From Hydractinia symbiolongicarpus (lineage: Eukaryota; Cnidaria; Hydrozoa; Anthoathecata; Hydractiniidae), in contig NC_079877.1 of NCBI RefSeq assembly GCF_029227915.1, forward strand, positions 31,089,851 to 31,153,850: a DNA stretch of 64,000 nt. The letters run 5' to 3'. How positions within the stretch are numbered: position 1 is the first letter of the stretch; the number at the start of each line of letters is the position of its first letter. A program made the translations under genes and the position numbers. Below are positions 12,605 to 23,510 of the stretch, piece after piece. The notes beneath the pieces are model-generated. The model did not search any database. It saw only the letters and a list, made by a program, of their open reading frames with translations, and was not told the origin of the DNA.

Positions 12605-13480
12605 AAAACTCAAATTCATTTAGTGAATACATTTAAATTGCAAACATAAAAAGGATATTTCAACTCAATTTATTACGAGAGTACATTTAAATTGCAAACA
12701 TAAAAAGGATACTTCAACTCAATTTATTACGAGAGTACATTTAAATTGCAAACATAAAAAGGATATTTCAACTCAATTTATTGAGAGAGTACATTTAAAT
12801 TGCAAACATAAAAAGGATACTTCAACTCAATTTATTACGAGAGTACATTTAAATTGCAAACATAAAAAGGATATTTCAACTCAATTTATTACGAGAGTAC
12901 ATTTAAATTGCAAACATAAAAAGGATATTTCAACTCAATTTATTACGAGAGTACATTTAAATTGCAAACATAAAAAGGATATTTCAACTCAATTTATTAC
13001 GAGAGTACATTTAAATTGCAAACATAAAAAGGATATTTCAACTCAATTTATTACGAGAGTACATTTAAATTGCAAACATAAAAAGGATATTTCAACTCAA
13101 TTTATTACGAGAGTACATTTAAATTGCAAACATAAAAAGGATATTTCAAATCAATTTATTACGAGATTACATTTAAATTGCAAACATAAAAAGGATATTT
13201 CAACTCAATTTATTACGAGAGTACATTTAAATTGCAAACATAAAAAGGATATTTCAACTCAATTTATTACGAGAGTACATTTAAATTGCAAACATAAAAA
13301 GGATACTTCAACTCAATTCATTGAGAGAGTACATTTAAATTGCAAACATAAAAAGGATATTTCAACTCAATTTATTACGAGAGTACATTTAAATTGCAAA
13401 CATAAAAAGGATATTTCAACTCAATTTATTGAGAGAGTGCATTTAAATTGCAAAATTTGAAAGAGTATTTCAACTTTTTA
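12605..13480. repeat. 54-bp minisatellite, 16 units
   Basis: The core ATTTAAATTGCAAACATAAA recurs at exact 54-base steps from 12,631 to 13,441 (16 copies). Units differ at few positions: GGATATTT versus GGATACTT, and TTATTACGAGAG versus TTATTGAGAGAG. No spacers vary between the units, so it is a simple tandem array. All frames contain stops, so it is non-coding. It lies just 3' of the minus-strand gene ending at 13,702. Confidence 0.95.
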
Positions 13481-13701
13481 GAATAAAAAAATGCATGCCT
13501 CCTTTGTGTACTTTTAGATAACATCATTGAGTCACTAAAATGAAAAACAAAAGATAAAGTATGTACAGTAAAGCCTGAAAACAACCCTGCAGTAAAAATT
13601 AAACAGATCCACAGAAAACTTAAATCAATGTTATATGCAATAACAATTAAAAAGTGCACATTGAGAACTTGCAACATAAAATTAGATACAAACAACATGT
13701 A

Positions 13702-14862
13702 CTATGCTCTTGGTAGAGGTTTTTCAGGAAAGCTGCTTGATTGTTTGTCCTCCTCCTCTTCTTCTTCATCAATATCATCATTGGAAACATCTGTGACGAC
13801 TTCTTGATCAAACTCCAAATCTGAAGGATTGCAGGGCTATAAAAAGGTTAATATTAAAACAACAAGGAAATATTATTTCCCCATGGTTCTCTTATATATT
13901 ACACTTTTTCAGGTCAGCTCACAGAAAGGCAAATCTTAATCTCAGAGAATATTTATAATTAGACATTTGGACATCCAATAATGACTTAATGACTTTTGGT
14001 CAAAACAAAGAAAAAAAATAAAAATGAAAGGAGAAGTTCATTAAATTTTACCAGTTGTTCATTTTGTACTTTCAGCAATAATTCTTCCCGTCCACGCAAA
14101 TACATTGAAAAATAGCGAAATCCCTAAAATAAAAAAATTCAATATTTTGTAACTTAAAGTTTATGTACACACCTTTTTACAGTTTACATTGTTTGCTCAT
14201 TTTCTGATGTGCACAGGAACGCTACATTCAGGTACAAACCGCCCAACCCAATTTCAATAAATCCTACTAAACACTAATGCCATCACTAGAGAAAACCAGG
14301 AAGATAGGTCACCAAAAAAGAACTTAAGGTGAAAAGAAGCTTACATCAACATAAATTACAACAAATAAACGCTACATGGAGCGGCTGGAATACCCTGCCA
14401 CACTAATGATGAAGATGCTCAAGTTTAAATGACACAGGCACAAGTAAATGCTGACAAAATTACACCAGCATAGGAATCAATCAGCAAATCAAAGACTAGA
14501 TTAAAAATAAGCTAAACTTCTATATTGATATAAATTCCTCAGGAGACAGTGTGAAATGTTATGTATATATATCTTTATTATTTTTCAGCTGTAGTGGATT
14601 ATTTCAAAAAATTAATTCACACAAATTCAGTCGAAATTAAGACACTACGTATAGCCTGTCGCTACCCCGTTATAATAACATAACTTATAGATTTATGTAA
14701 TTTCAGAATATTATATAGCTGTTCTATCATATAGGTAGTGTCAGAGTATCAAAAAATATTGCTTTATATATTCCAACTTACTTTGGTACAGCCAATTCTT
14801 AATATGTCACGGAGGAAACCCTGAAGCTTCTTCTTTTCATATTCTGTGGCTATTTCTTCCAT
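13702..14862 (-). CDS. complete three-exon host gene, small acidic-tailed protein
   Basis: Exon 1 (14862-14782) opens with ATG and encodes MEEIATEYEKKKLQGFLRDI plus LRIGCTK, ending at GTAAGT. Exon 2 (14123-14052) follows TTTTATTTTAG, begins GFRYFSMYLRGREELLLKV and ends at GTAAAA. Exon 3 (13836-13702) follows CCTTTTTATAG, begins PCNPSDLEFDQEV and ends in a Glu/Asp-rich tail before TAG. All junctions are phase 0, giving 95 residues. There is no signal peptide or membrane segment. It looks like a small soluble protein with a basic helical N-terminus and an acidic C-terminus. I do not recognise the family. The consistent phases and strong splice sites are good evidence that it is real. Confidence 0.75.
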
Positions 14863-14869
14863 ACTCAAA

Positions 14870-15540
14870 ATTAAGTACTACTGTCTCTGGATAAATATTA
14901 TGTAATATATATAAATATATGTTAAGAAATCTTTATTTTTTCAGTCACATGATGCTTGACACCCCACAAAACTTTGAGAAGTTATGAATACACTCTCTGG
15001 TATGTCCACAATATATTCACATCAAGGCCTGCATATAGTCCTTGAAGGAATTTCCAGGAGATTCTAGGAGTTCTGTGGTTTTATAGCGAGGATTTTACAA
15101 GAACATTTGTAACTTGTTATTAGTCAGAATTACGGAAAATTAAACCTTTTTAAATTTAACCTCTAAGTCCAGCCTATTTGTTAGCTAGTTTCCCAGCGCA
15201 AAAAATGGTATTTTTTTCTGGACATGTTTAGTTGAAAGTATCTCAAAATGTGATAGAAAGAAAATGTGATGAAAGTTTTACACTTTCAATTTATATATAA
15301 ATCAAAAACCATTTCGGCAATAAAAAATTTCTATGATGTCATCATCTGGCTAAGTAATTGAAAAACTGTGAAAAAAGTATGCCTGCTGGGATTCAAAATA
15401 CAAGAAAATGTAAGGTGAAAAATTTCACCACAGCATTATATTAAATACATCACATTCTGCCTCAGCAATGATTATTTTAACAAAATCATCACGTTATAAA
15501 ATAAAAAGAAATAATAAAATTAATGACTCGTACCAAAATA
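14870..15540. other. no gene recognised; upstream flank of the 14.86-kb gene
   Basis: This AT-rich stretch lies 5' of the three-exon gene and would contain its promoter. A TATATATAAATATAT run is present at about 14,905-14,920. No open frame is convincing. Confidence 0.4.
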
Positions 15541-15910
15541 CCTCAAGAGGCATAACCGACCTATTAAGGAATGGTCGGTCTCGTTTAATGAGCAGACTCT
15601 CCTTCAGGTTGACTTTGCACGTTAGAACATTAAAATTCCTAAAAGATGGTGGACAGCATGAAGGAGAGTCCAAAATATGTTGTAATGCAGCAGTAGGTTG
15701 CAAAACCTTAACTTTCTCACCAGAAGTGGTGAAACTCCCATGTGTTAAGACATGCAAACCTTAAAATGGCGAATAGACTTGCCATAAAAAGTGACATTGC
15801 AGTCATTACATGAAACTTATAAACAAGTCTAGAGCATAAAAGGTAGGGTAACCATTTTTCCAAAAATGTCTTTGAGTTTGTCCACTTCGACATAGTGTAT
15901 TTTGACAATA
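15540..15910 (+). repeat. dispersed repeat copy A (inverted relative to 16.9 kb)
   Basis: The string ACCTATTAAGGAATGGT and, about 230 bases on, AGTGACATTGCAGTCA followed by ACAAGTCTAGAGCATA also occur, in reverse orientation, at 16,840-16,965. Here the two blocks are separated by about 190 bases that are missing from the other copy, so one has gained or the other lost a segment. Confidence 0.55.
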
Positions 15911-15961
15911 ATTTCAGGTTACTACAACCTCCAGGGTCAGCTCATAATAAATAGATAAATA

Positions 15962-16400
15962 GTATTTAGAGAAAGCTTTTGATAGAGTGCTACATAAAGT
16001 TATTTGGTGGACTACATATGAGAAAATTAGGTGCAGATGAGTGGCTAGTTACAATGGTACAGTCTATGTACAGCAATGCTAGAAGTTGTGTCAGGATTAA
16101 CGATTTACTTAGTGATGAATTTAGGGTAAATGTTGGTTTTATTTATTTATAACAAATATTTATACAGGATTTTTCCATTCAAAAATTAGTAAAATATACA
16201 AAATATATATAATTACAAAATTTCTGTTCTTCCATGGGTCCTGTTGGTGTACATGGGTCTGTTGGTGTACATCAGGGTTCTGTACTTAGTCCTTTGTTGT
16301 TTGTTCTAGTCCTAGAAGCGCTGCCGATGGAGTTCAGAACAGGTTGTCCATGGGAGTTAATGCTAGCATGGAAAATGGACGTTAAGCCGAGAATACTTAA
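15962..16400 (+). pseudogene. RTE-like LINE reverse transcriptase fragment, split by a LINE tail
   Basis: The left part reads EKAFDRV, then a shifted stretch containing ADEWLVTMVQSMYSNARSCV. The right part (from about 16,245) reads VGVHQGSVLSPLLFVLVLEA followed by FRTGCPWEL. These are RT motifs of RTE-like elements, catalytic core side. Between them (16,140-16,235) lies the 3' end of a CR1/L2-like LINE in the opposite orientation. The fragment then jumps directly to the element's own 3'-end motif ATGCTAGCATGGAAAATGGA at 16,361, so the C-terminal half has been deleted. Confidence 0.75.
16140..16235 (-). mobile_element. CR1/L2-like LINE 3'-end fragment
   Basis: TTTATTTATAACAAATATTT followed by ATACAGGA is the reverse complement of the LINE 3' end seen at 12,250. 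The tail faces left. This is a severely 5'-truncated insertion of under 100 bases. Confidence 0.6.
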
Positions 16401-16539
16401 CTTTGCTTTAGATTATAAATAAAATTTGAAAAAAGTCAATTAAAAATATACCTAAGGAAAACACACTGCTATATGCAGATGACTGAGAAAAACTGTGTAT
16501 ATACACATGCTACAGATGCCAAGCATTAAGAGCTACTTC

Positions 16540-16840
16540 TTAAAATAATCAATAACAAAATAATTACTTTAAAATTGTATTTTAGCAAAATTAGTTAAAA
16601 CGCCACTAAATGTGGGTTTCCGATAAACATTAGTAAGAAATTGTTATTATATATTTCTAGAAATGCAAACGTCTAAAAAGGAAAGTTTGTCATCTGTCTC
16701 CACTTCATAAGTAAAAAGAAATATATAGACTCATAGCAAGGATTAACATATTCAAAAGATTGCTGGATATCATCTTTGGAATTAAACAAAACAAAAATAT
16801 CATCAATGTAGCGTTTATAATACTTTGGTTTGAATTCCAC
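16540..16840 (-). pseudogene. Penelope-like element reverse transcriptase fragment
   Basis: On the minus strand, starting near 16,840, the frame reads VEFKPKYYKRYIDDIFVLFN followed by SKDDIQQSFEYVNPCYESIY, the catalytic YIDD box and downstream region of Penelope-like RT. After a shift the next segment resembles the LSFLDV block. There is no endonuclease domain here and the fragment is bounded by the inverted repeat at 16,840-16,965. Penelope elements are an independent retroelement class, so this adds a fourth class to the window. Confidence 0.65.
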
Positions 16841-16965
16841 TTAGCCAATGTGCAATATGCTCTGGACTTGTTAATAAGTTTTTGTGTAGTGACTGCAATG
16901 TCACTACATGTAAACTGTGCGCTCATTGAGCGATACCAACCATTCCTTAATAGGTTGGTTAAGCA
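16840..16965 (-). repeat. dispersed repeat copy B
   Basis: Inverted copy of the blocks at 15,540-15,840, here contiguous: the reverse complement reads AACCTATTAAGGAATGGTTG ... AGTGACATTGCAGTCACTAC ... AACAAGTCCAGAGCATA. It abuts the Penelope-like fragment. Confidence 0.55.
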
Positions 16966-17075
16966 GGCAAAAGCTAACAAGAACCTGTCACAAAAAATAG
17001 TCGTTTTATGTTGAAACATTGATTTAAATCAATAATTATATCAATAATGTATTTAAGTTTGTGAAGACTTTTATA

Positions 17076-17690
17076 GGGTTGTAGCTTAGTGGTCTCGCAC
17101 TTTGTCTGAAAGACCAGAGTTGGATTCCACCATCCAGTGATTCAATACTGGTGAATAAAGGTTGCGTAGCCCTGGGTTAGCCCAAGCCATGTGGCACTGT
17201 AGCTTAGTGGTTATAGCTTTCATACTCTGTGCGGGAGACCAGGGTTTGATTCCTATTGACGGCGATTCAACATGGGCGAGTGAATGTTACCATAGACCTG
17301 GGCTAATCCAAGCCATGTAAGGAAAATTGGGAAGATGGTACACTGTGTGGGCCGCTGGATGTTGCCGAGAGTTGTCTAGTAGAGCGCGGGCCCTAATTCG
17401 AAACCAGATTTAAGCCATGGCCTCTCCTGGAAATAATAGACAGGGTATATCCCTTGATATTTGTGAGGCTAGCCATGTAAAATATGCACATCTACCTATC
17501 TATTTATGTAAGGGGAATTAAGGAGATGGCACAGTGTGCGCCAATTGGATTTTGCAGGTAGTTGCCTGGTAGAGTGTGGGTCTTAATGAGCATTAAATAC
17601 TCTAGGATCTAAGCTATGGCCCCTCCTAGAAATAATAGACATGGTATATCTCCTTAGCTAGTCATGTAAAATATGGACATCTAGCTATTT
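17076..17690 (+). mobile_element. tRNA-derived SINE with duplicated head
   Basis: GTAGCTTAGTGGT (17,080 and 17,199) resembles a polymerase III A box, and GAGTTGGATTCC (17,117) and GGGTTTGATTCC (17,242) resemble B boxes at normal spacing, so this is a tRNA-like head present twice in tandem (17,076-17,192 and 17,193-17,320). Each head is followed by CCTGGGYTARYCCAAGCCATG. A body follows (to about 17,505) with TAGAGCGCGGGCCC and AATAATAGACAGGGTATAT. The body alone is then repeated, diverged, at 17,512-17,690. The head does not fold as an intact tRNA, so it is a SINE rather than a tRNA gene. Confidence 0.7.
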
Positions 17691-17699
17691 ATCTTAGCA

Positions 17700-18353
17700 A
17701 GCCACTTCCAAGATAAACAAAAGAAGACCAGCATTAGTGCAAACAGGTGCAACACCAGCATTAGTGCAAACAGAAAGAGCACTTGCTTCAGTTTAAAACA
17801 AAGAGCAACTTTCTAGGAGATTTTCACATAAAATACTAGCTAGCTATTATTTTTAAAAAACTCTTGAGCATAAACATAAATATATTTTGGTCAGATATTT
17901 TATGGTCCACACACTCCGCGTCGTAACATCCGCAGATGTTGAGACTGAGAAGAGGTCATCAAGTTCAGAACAGTCGGATTTAGCTAGCTAGCTCAGAGCA
18001 TAGAACTTAAAACAGCTGAATGCAAGCAGTAAAAACAAAAGAAAGTGTTGGAGAGCTGTTGAGCTTCACTTATTTCTCAGGTTTGTTTACATGGCCTTGA
18101 TTGCCCTGAGTGTTATTCATGGAATGTTTTGAGGCTGTGCACCATCCTCGTCCCCAGGACTACAATTGCCATACGAAAAGTTATAAGTCCGCGGGAACGT
18201 TTTTCCACAGTCCGCCCGACAAACTGTCCACTTCCTCTTTTTTACGAGAGTCAAAGAATTTTTTCATACATGTAAAACTAGAATTTAGTAATTATATTTT
18301 TAAAGATTCCTTTTTGTAAGTTTTGTGCGCAAAGGTTGACTAATCAGGAACAC
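17700..18353. other. no gene recognised; left flank of Maverick 1
   Basis: There is a small direct duplication of CACCAGCATTAGTGCAAACA-type sequence (about 17,730-17,775) and a CTCGTCCCCAGGACT string at 18,148, reminiscent of a dispersed repeat. Nothing coding is supported. Confidence 0.4.
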
Positions 18354-18359
18354 TCGGCG
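18354..18359. other. target-site duplication, Maverick 1 left
   Basis: TCGGCG, repeated at 34,481-34,486. If the element's terminal T is counted as its own, the duplication is 5 bp; 6 bp fits the family. Confidence 0.8.
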
Positions 18360-18527
18360 AGCTAGTTTAGGGGGCCCTTCCATACACACTTTTTAAAAAA
18401 TCACGGTCAAACTCTCATAACAATGATCATACACAATTTTACTTTTACTTTTCGTTACGCTCCATTACACAAGACTATGTTGATCATCAGCAAAAATCCA
18501 CTGATTATCAACGCATACGCATTAAGA
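18360..18527 (+). repeat. left terminal inverted repeat, Maverick 1
   Basis: It aligns with the reverse complement of 34,306-34,480 over about 165 bases with scattered mismatches and a short missing block. Inside are ATCACGGTCAAACTCTCAT and TGATCATCAGCAAAAATCCA, both also present in the TIRs of Maverick 2. The GTGACGTCAC palindrome present in the right TIR is missing from this one. Confidence 0.9.
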
Positions 18528-18570
18528 TATCTGCAAACTTCGGCTTGCAAGATAAATACTACTAATAAAG

Positions 18571-18900
18571 ATGAGTTTCAAGACACATGACATGTGCAAT
18601 AAGGCTGTTGAAAAGAAGCCATGGCTGCTGAAGTATGTACGGGATCATATCAAGACGCGAGACATGTGTAACAAATTGTTGAAAAAGATCATTGGCAATT
18701 CATACATATACCGGATAGGTTTAAAACGCAGGAAATGTGTAATAGGGTTGTTGAAAAGAATCCCCTTTCACTCATATATGTACCCGATAAGTTCAAGACG
18801 CAGGACATGTGCAACAAAGGCGTTGAAAAGAATCCTGAGGTACTCGAATATGTCTAATGGACCTATAAAATATCCTTCCAAGGTATCTGAGGAACTGTAG
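18571..18900 (+). CDS. 28-residue-repeat protein (MCNKAV repeats), Maverick 1
   Basis: The 109-residue frame starts MSFKTHDMCNKAVEKKPWLL and consists of about four repeats of roughly 28 residues with the pattern TxxMCNKAVExxPxxLxYVxDxxK. The first two units are well preserved; the last two have lost key positions (for example RRKCVIGLLKRI, RRTCATKALKRI). Such helical repeats are seen in giant-virus proteins (DUF4116-like in my reading, tentative). It is the first gene after the left TIR, and Maverick 2 has a homologue in the same place (42,928-43,250), so it belongs to the element. It converges on the gene at 19,098. Confidence 0.65.
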   Translation: MSFKTHDMCNKAVEKKPWLLKYVRDHIKTRDMCNKLLKKIIGNSYIYRIGLKRRKCVIGLLKRIPFHSYMYPISSRRRTCATKALKRILRYSNMSNGPIKYPSKVSEEL

Positions 18901-19097
18901 TCGCCAAATACAGTTGCTATACCCTCTATTTCTCCTAAAATTAAGGCCTATACTCAGGTGGGGAGTCTACACAGTGCTTGCATATTGCACAGATTGAAGT
19001 TTTTTTTTATAATTTCGTCCTTCCCTTCCTCTCTACCCTTGGCAACCAACTGGGCTCTCTTCTGTTCGTTGATAGCATTCACAATACGATTGAACCT

Positions 19098-19619
19098 CTA
19101 CCGCATTTGTTCCTTAAGCCACATGTATCTTTCTTTTTCACGGCTAATTAAACTATATTCATGGTCACTGATTATACCATTTTCCATTGCCTTGCTGATC
19201 AGATCTACAATCGAGTTGAGTTTCGTCTCTGCGAGTAGCCTTATACCCTTATGTTTTTTGGCTTTAACACGTAGACGTTTTGAAGTGTTCGGAAGACTGG
19301 CTTGCCCTATTCCGGCAGCAATCGCGAGTCCCCCCATGGCACAAGCCAAGGGTACTCCCAAACCCGAGGCCATGGCTCCTATCCCAAGCCCCGAGGTTAT
19401 CGCGGATTTGCCAAGCAGACCATGGTCGCACATCCTAACCCACGTGTTGTGCATCTTGAATTTTTTTTTCGCCAATCTATTCCGCTCCTTTATTTCAACC
19501 CTGAGATATTGTTCCATTTCCTCTATTTTTTTAAGTCTGAAAATTTGTCCCTCATCCTGATAAGAGCCTTGCGCAGGTGCACTCGGCAAACTTGGATAAA
19601 GTTTGCTGATATCGCTCAT
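19098..19619 (-). CDS. conserved-type Maverick protein with hydrophobic Gly-rich core
   Basis: This is one of few intact frames (173 residues) in the element. It starts MSDISKLYPSLPSAPAQGSY; residues 25-55 are a charged helix (EEMEQYLRVEIKERNRLAKK); residues about 68-110 form a Gly/Ala-rich hydrophobic stretch (SGLGIGAMASGLGVPLA, then GGLAIAAGIGQA); the C-terminus is a charged helix (AETKLNSIVDLISKAMENGI). A glycine-rich hydrophobic core flanked by amphipathic helices suggests a membrane-active or structural virion protein; this is inference. Proteins with this layout recur beside Maverick genes in cnidarian genomes as I recall them. The gene upstream on the same strand ends about 90 bases away. 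Confidence 0.6.
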   Translation of the reverse strand: MSDISKLYPSLPSAPAQGSYQDEGQIFRLKKIEEMEQYLRVEIKERNRLAKKKFKMHNTWVRMCDHGLLGKSAITSGLGIGAMASGLGVPLACAMGGLAIAAGIGQASLPNTSKRLRVKAKKHKGIRLLAETKLNSIVDLISKAMENGIISDHEYSLISREKERYMWLKEQMR

Positions 19620-19705
19620 TTATTCTATCAGGATTTGCATCCTTTTAGTGGAAGGTTTACAGGGGTATCAAAAGTCCAGGTCAACATATCTCCCCAGGCG
19701 TTAAA

Positions 19706-20198
19706 TTCCTAGGTGGGAAGCAGGCCCAGAATTTTATACTTTTTGCCATCTAGCAGACAATCGTCCTTATCCAACTGGGGACAAACGTGTCTGAGCCTAT
19801 GGTAAATGTCGCTCATATAGTACCAATCAAAGTCGCCCTTCATATAATACTTCTTACTAGGGTCGTAGGGTAGGCCTAGGAGATCTTGTAATGGTCAATT
19901 CATCACCACTGAGTACCCATCGCTGACACGGAGCCTGCAGTAACCACATTTCAATACGAAACGCTTGATCTTGGCTATTCACAATAGTCGCAATATCTTC
20001 TATCCTGTATAAACCGCTGATGATCTCGATCCGAGTCACTCTCTGGTCAGGCCCAACTTTGCGTATAGTAAACTCTGTATTGCTATACAAATTCAGCCAC
20101 CCAGGTCGCATGCTTATCGATTGCAAGGCAATGCGAGTGTCTTGCCCAAGGCAGTCTTTGAATAAAGTAGGCTTTTCGATGATGTACAGTTGTTTCAT
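19706..20198 (-). pseudogene. Maverick structural-type protein, frameshifted
   Basis: The ATG at 20,198 starts MKQLYIIEKPTLFKDCL, preceded by AGAAAGGAG, the same leader as PolB. The frame includes ISGLYRIEDIATIVN, a pattern found in single-jelly-roll or penton-like proteins, but this is only suggestive. The frame meets a stop near 19,860; a one-base shift there opens a further segment (containing KGDFDWYYMSDIYHRL) to a stop near 19,706. The product would be about 165 residues. It is divergent from the gene starting at 20,269, with 70 bases between them. No enzyme motif is seen. Function unknown; a virion component is a guess from context. Confidence 0.5.
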
Positions 20199-20877
20199 CT
20201 CCTTTCTTCTAACAAGAAAAGGAATGAACATATACCAATACAATCACTCGGCAAAATGCAAAAGTAGCATGGGTGAATGGCTACTTGGTGTTACAAATTT
20301 GGAGCATCAGGATTTGTACGTGTCTACAGACTCGCACATTTCCGTGGTATTCCCCGAATTCATCAAATATGCTATCAAGGTCCCAACGACCTACCTTGAT
20401 GATCCTGTTAATGTGAGTTGGAGAGGGCAGGCGTTGTTCCGTACCCCTCATCAGCTCGATTTTTAAATTTCACGTGTACTATCACATGTGTCGCATTCTG
20501 GCAAGGATGAAGGTCCCCATTCCATATGACGATGGGTTTTCTTAGTATAAAAAACCTATACATCAGCTCCGGATACGCCCAGGTATGCAGGGAATACGGT
20601 GCAGATCCCAATGCCTTGTACAAGTTTAAAGCGTTCATGTCGTCGTTGACAGATGGTAGGTGGTGGCCCAAAGTTGGCGGTGACTGGGGAAAATTTATAA
20701 TGCCAACAAGTCAGGGTTTGACGTCAGAGGGTCTGACCAAGTTGAGTGAGAGTATCAGGGTTTACGTGATTTTGTTACTGGGATCGCAAGCAGGGGCCAA
20801 GGCATCCCTAATTGGGACCGGTACCGATAATTATACAGCAAGGTAAATTCTTGTACAGAAATTTGAGGCTATGGTAC

Positions 20878-21082
<205 letters not shown>

Positions 21083-21421
21083 AACAATTTTTATACAGGA
21101 TATAGATTTTCAATATATATAATATTGCTATTAACAAACGTCCTGTTTTTAAAAATAAAAATAAAAATATAGTAAGGTAAAAATATATATTATATAAGCA
21201 ATAAAAATGAAACTAGTTAAAAAGTCTTAAAATTAGCTAAAACTGCCAGATTGTGTGTGAGATGATAGAATAATCAGCAAATGTCTGTTTATGAAACTAA
21301 CAGGCTACAAATAAAATATCACAACTGAAGTAAAGTCTCCGCAGGTAAAATAAGCACGTTAAATCAAACAGAACACTCTGTATTATCAAATGGAGTATGG
21401 GACTATCGGATATAAATCAAA

Positions 21422-23166
21422 TCAAAGGTTAAAAATCTTCAAAACATTTTTCCTAAACAAATTAAAATTTTCAATTTTACGAATATTTAATGGTAGCTCG
21501 TTGTATAGTGTAACAACCATTGAAAAGAAACCAGATTTTGCATATTTGAGTTTTGTGAATGGAATTTGTAATTTATAATCATCATTTCTTGTCCCCCTAC
21601 CATGGGACTGTACTTTGAAGTAATCAATAGAGTTTGAACACGTTTTCCTTTCTAAACATTTTCGCACAAGTAGAATTGATTGTTTCTTCAATACGTTTTC
21701 AACAGGTGGTTGGCTTGTTCCAGTGACAGTTTCAGCTAGATTATCAATGGATTTAAGCTTATTTCTTTGCGTTTGGCTTAAATTTAAGTTTACCGTACAG
21801 TTGTATGTTATGCAAGGAACAATCATTCCATTATAAATCTTTCTTTTTGATGAATCGTCGAGATAAGTTTGAAGAGAAGACAACATACGTAATTTGGATA
21901 CTGAACGCTTGTAGATTTTATCAAAATTAGTAGAGAGTGAAAGTGAACTATCCAACGTAGTTCCCAAGTATTTGTATGTTTCAGTAGCCTGTATCTCAGT
22001 GTCATCAAACAACAAGGACATATTTTTACCACAGGATGAGAGTTTTTTTGAGGTACCAAAAAGCAAACTTTCGGTTTTGCCTTTATTCAAGTTGATAACA
22101 AGCTGGTTGATTTGGAAATATGTTGAAATCAACTTCAAGTCCTCAGTTAGCTGGTACTCGATTGATTCCTTGTTCTTTCCCTCGACATAAACCACAGTGT
22201 CATCAGCAAAGTTCAAAGAATGCGTGTTTTTTAAGCATTTCTCAAAGTCATTGAAATAAATCAAGAAAAGAAGTGGTCCCGAGATCGAGCCTTGGGGCAC
22301 TCCACAGGTGATCTTCATACGTTCTGATTTACACTTCTCAACAATACAGTATTGCTCCCTATTGAAAAGGTAGTCAGCGAACCAATTTCGAGCAGTACCT
22401 CTGATTCCAACACTTTTCAACTTTTCCAGGAGAATTGAATGGTTTAAAGTGTCAAAAGCCTTTGATAAGTCAATACAAAGTGCACCTATCAAGTTGCCTT
22501 TGTCGACAGCTTTGCGAATATTATCTGTCAGCAGGATGGTAGCTAGCTCAGTTGAACGTCTTTTCCGATAACCGAACTGATTTTCTGATAAGATGTTGTT
22601 ATTCTCGAGGTAATCAGATATTTGTTTATGGACAGCTTTCTCGAGCATTTTTGATAAGGAAGAAAGTACGGAAATCGGTCGATAATTGTTGTTGCTGTCA
22701 GTTGCACCTCCTTTGTGAATTGGGGTAATTTTCGCAATTTTCCACTCAGTTGGAACCAGTCCAGTGGAAATCGACATGTTGATGAGGTGAGTTAATGGAC
22801 CCGATAGGGGTTGGGCAGCATCTTTCAGGATTCCTGGAGGTAGGTTGTCACAACCAGCAGCTTTTCTCCGTTTTAGTGATTTCAGTTCTTTTTCCACAAA
22901 TATTCGACTAACGTAGCCGAAAGTAAACACTTTTTCTGACGTAACAAGTTTTGGTGGTATCTCCCAGACGAAATTTCTTAGCTTGAAAGCTTTGGATTTA
23001 ATTGATTGTGCAATGTTTGTAAAAAACTTACACAATACGTTCGCAGTATTCAGGTTCTTTTCCTGATCGATGCTCGTAGTTGCAGAAGCTGGAGGATGTT
23101 CTTTTGTTGGAAATATTTCTTTGATGCATTTCCAAAACTTAGCCGGGTTTTTACAATTCTCGTGTA
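21422..23166 (-). CDS. LINE reverse transcriptase, 5'-truncated but open
   Basis: The frame continues from the truncation point and gives at least 537 residues from the first ATG at 23,035. RT motifs in order: YRPISVLSSLSKMLEKA (about residue 118), ALCIDLSKAFDTLNH (185-199, catalytic D), GVPQGSISGPLLFLIYF (245-261), and NFADDTVVYVEG (275-286, the catalytic pair in FADD). The C-terminus after residue 400 resembles that of the LINE at 11.5-11.9 kb. The endonuclease is missing because of 5' truncation, so the element cannot mobilise itself. It has no promoter of its own here. It is the longest open frame in the window. Confidence 0.9.
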
Positions 23167-23476
23167 GAAGATGCTACCATCCGATATTAACCTGCGTATA
23201 GGAAAAATCATGGGATACAACAACAATATTTTGATTTCACCCGCAAATGCAATGATCGGTATACGGCTTGATCTGAATAACAAGCCACTTATGAGGCATG
23301 CCACGCCTCCTATACATACAATACCCCCAAGGCATACCACGCCACCCATATCAGCTATACCTCCAAAGCATACCATGCCACACAAGCATACAACACCTCT
23401 TACACCTCCCATACATACCCCCGACATACTGGTACAAGTCACGCCATATACCTGATATATATATATAGACCTGATA

Positions 23477-23510
23477 TATGTATATACCTGATATATCAGG
23501 TATATACATA
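23477..23510. terminator. 34-bp perfect palindrome between convergent Maverick genes
   Basis: Centred near 23,493, the sequence is identical to its reverse complement over 34 bases (core CCTGATATATCAGG). It occupies the middle of the 70-base gap between the plus-strand stop (23,453-23,455) and the minus-strand stop (23,526-23,528). Giant viruses and virophages end and polyadenylate transcripts at palindromes. A shared bidirectional terminator is a reasonable inference, though AT-rich slippage could also have produced the structure. Confidence 0.5.

Noticed and set aside
12605-13480. Regularly spaced repeats resembling a CRISPR array
   Set aside because: There are no variable spacers; the whole 54-base unit repeats, and the DNA is eukaryotic. 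It is a minisatellite.
17193-17265. Apparent tRNA gene with A and B boxes
   Set aside because: No intact cloverleaf or acceptor stem is evident, and the head is repeated and fused to a SINE body.
19302-19712. Plus-strand frame opposite the hydrophobic-core protein
   Set aside because: It is a shadow of the minus-strand gene at 19,098-19,619, whose composition and start are more protein-like.
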